A DNA stretch of 64,000 bases from Halomonas sp. JB37 (GTDB lineage: Bacteria; Pseudomonadota; Gammaproteobacteria; Pseudomonadales; Halomonadaceae). The first letter of the stretch is position 1. Each line of letters starts with the position of its first letter. The notes under the pieces were generated by a model that saw only the letters and a list, made by a program, of their open reading frames with translations, searched no databases and was not told the DNA's origin. Position numbers and translations under genes: made by a program. The stretch is from assembly GCF_002332255.1 (NCBI RefSeq), contig NZ_NRGW01000001.1:3720001-3784000 (forward strand). The letters run 5' to 3'. Below, piece by piece: positions 63,796 through 64,000 of this stretch.

Positions 63796-63823
63796 AAAAA
63801 AAACGCCGGCTAAGGCGTTTTTT
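63796..63823. terminator. intrinsic terminator with A/T tracts on both sides
   Basis: AAACGCC (63801-63807) and GGCGTTT (63814-63820) extend into A and T runs to give a stem of up to 10 bp (63798-63823). On the minus strand it ends the thioesterase gene upstream of ald. Confidence 0.8.
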
Positions 63824-63879
63824 AGGAGAAAAATCTAGCGAATGCCGTTTCTACACGAAAAATTCAACTTGTCCCTGCG

Positions 63880-64000
63880 TCACTCCACCACCACCGCGCC
63901 GCCATAGATACGCCGATACTCATCGGGCAGCCGCTTGGGCCGCCCCGTACTAAGCGCGACACAGGCAAAGCGCGTGCGTGCGTTTAGCAACGTTTTGCCA
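63880..64000 (-). CDS. acyl-CoA thioesterase, 3' end only
   Basis: The last 39 codons of a minus-strand gene entering from beyond the window. They read ..NARTRFACVALSTGRPKRLP and DEYRRIYGGAVVVE-stop. This fits the C-terminus of hot-dog-fold (4HBT/YbgC-FadM-like) acyl-CoA thioesterases, which often end a strand with 'TGRP.RLP' followed by a helix. The catalytic part is outside the window. The specific subfamily cannot be fixed. Confidence 0.55.
   Translation of the reverse strand, partial: GKTLLNARTRFACVALSTGRPKRLPDEYRRIYGGAVVVE

Noticed and set aside
1..64000. tRNA, rRNA, insertion sequences, prophage or CRISPR
   Set aside because: None recognised on either strand by eye; tRNA scanning software would be needed to exclude an unusual tRNA.

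Overview
The window looks like a chromosomal segment of a moderately GC-rich gammaproteobacterium of the Halomonadaceae (Halomonas/Vreelandella type). This rests on family-level recognition: LptF/LptG, the rpsB-tsf-pyrH-frr-uppS-cdsA-dxr-rseP-bamA-skp-lpxD-fabZ-lpxA-lpxB-rnhB-dnaE-accA-tilS run in canonical order, a Pseudomonas-like long DapD, and the map-glnD-dapC-dapD-dapE cluster. No tRNA, rRNA, CRISPR array, insertion sequence or phage gene was recognised. Most of the window is vertically inherited core genome; the accessory part is roughly 10.7-25 kb.

Layout. 0-2.4 kb (minus): the start of an RDD-domain membrane protein and lptG-lptF (LPS export permease). 2.5-10.7 kb (mostly plus): pepA, ilvE, holC, a minus-strand Spy/CpxP-like periplasmic protein, an MFS transporter and valS. 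10.8-12.1 kb: a minus-strand exported beta-lactamase-fold serine hydrolase. 12.2-21.6 kb (plus): a tightly packed, partly overlapping set with a small-molecule kinase, a YnjBCD-type ABC importer, two nucleotide-sugar-transferase-like proteins of the 'rSAM/selenodomain-associated' families, a TVP38 membrane domain fused to a flavin disulfide reductase, and a stand-alone protein of the family usually fused to the N-terminus of SelD. 21.6-25.1 kb: a META-domain lipoprotein, glyoxalase I, a membrane metal-dependent hydrolase, a lipoprotein with a MliC-like region, and a DUF3087-type membrane protein.

25.1-26.9 kb (minus): an AroG-type DAHP synthase preceded by about 710 bases that look like a transcription-attenuation leader. 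A short ORF carries Tyr-Trp-Tyr-Trp-Phe in a row, followed by mutually exclusive pairing segments and a GC-rich hairpin with a T tract. A second small ORF rich in aromatic residues, with a strong Shine-Dalgarno, then ends two bases before aroG. This is the most interesting regulatory element in the window.

26.9-30.5 kb (minus): fre-like flavin reductase, ubiD, rho. 31-32.6 kb (plus): ppx, whose 3' end overlaps the convergent tilS. 32.5-53.4 kb (minus): one long envelope, lipid, isoprenoid and translation supercluster (tilS, accA, dnaE, rnhB, lpxB, lpxA, fabZ, lpxD, skp, bamA, rseP, dxr, cdsA, uppS, frr, pyrH, tsf, rpsB), transcribed from rpsB towards tilS. Divergently, 53.8-61.6 kb (plus): map, glnD, and the succinylase branch of lysine/diaminopimelate synthesis (dapC, an ArsC-family reductase, dapD, dapE, a small unknown protein). 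61.6-64 kb: a membrane-anchored cold-shock-domain protein, slyX, alanine dehydrogenase, and the 3' end of an acyl-CoA thioesterase.

All assignments come from reading protein motifs and gene order; no database search, alignment, folding or promoter software was run.
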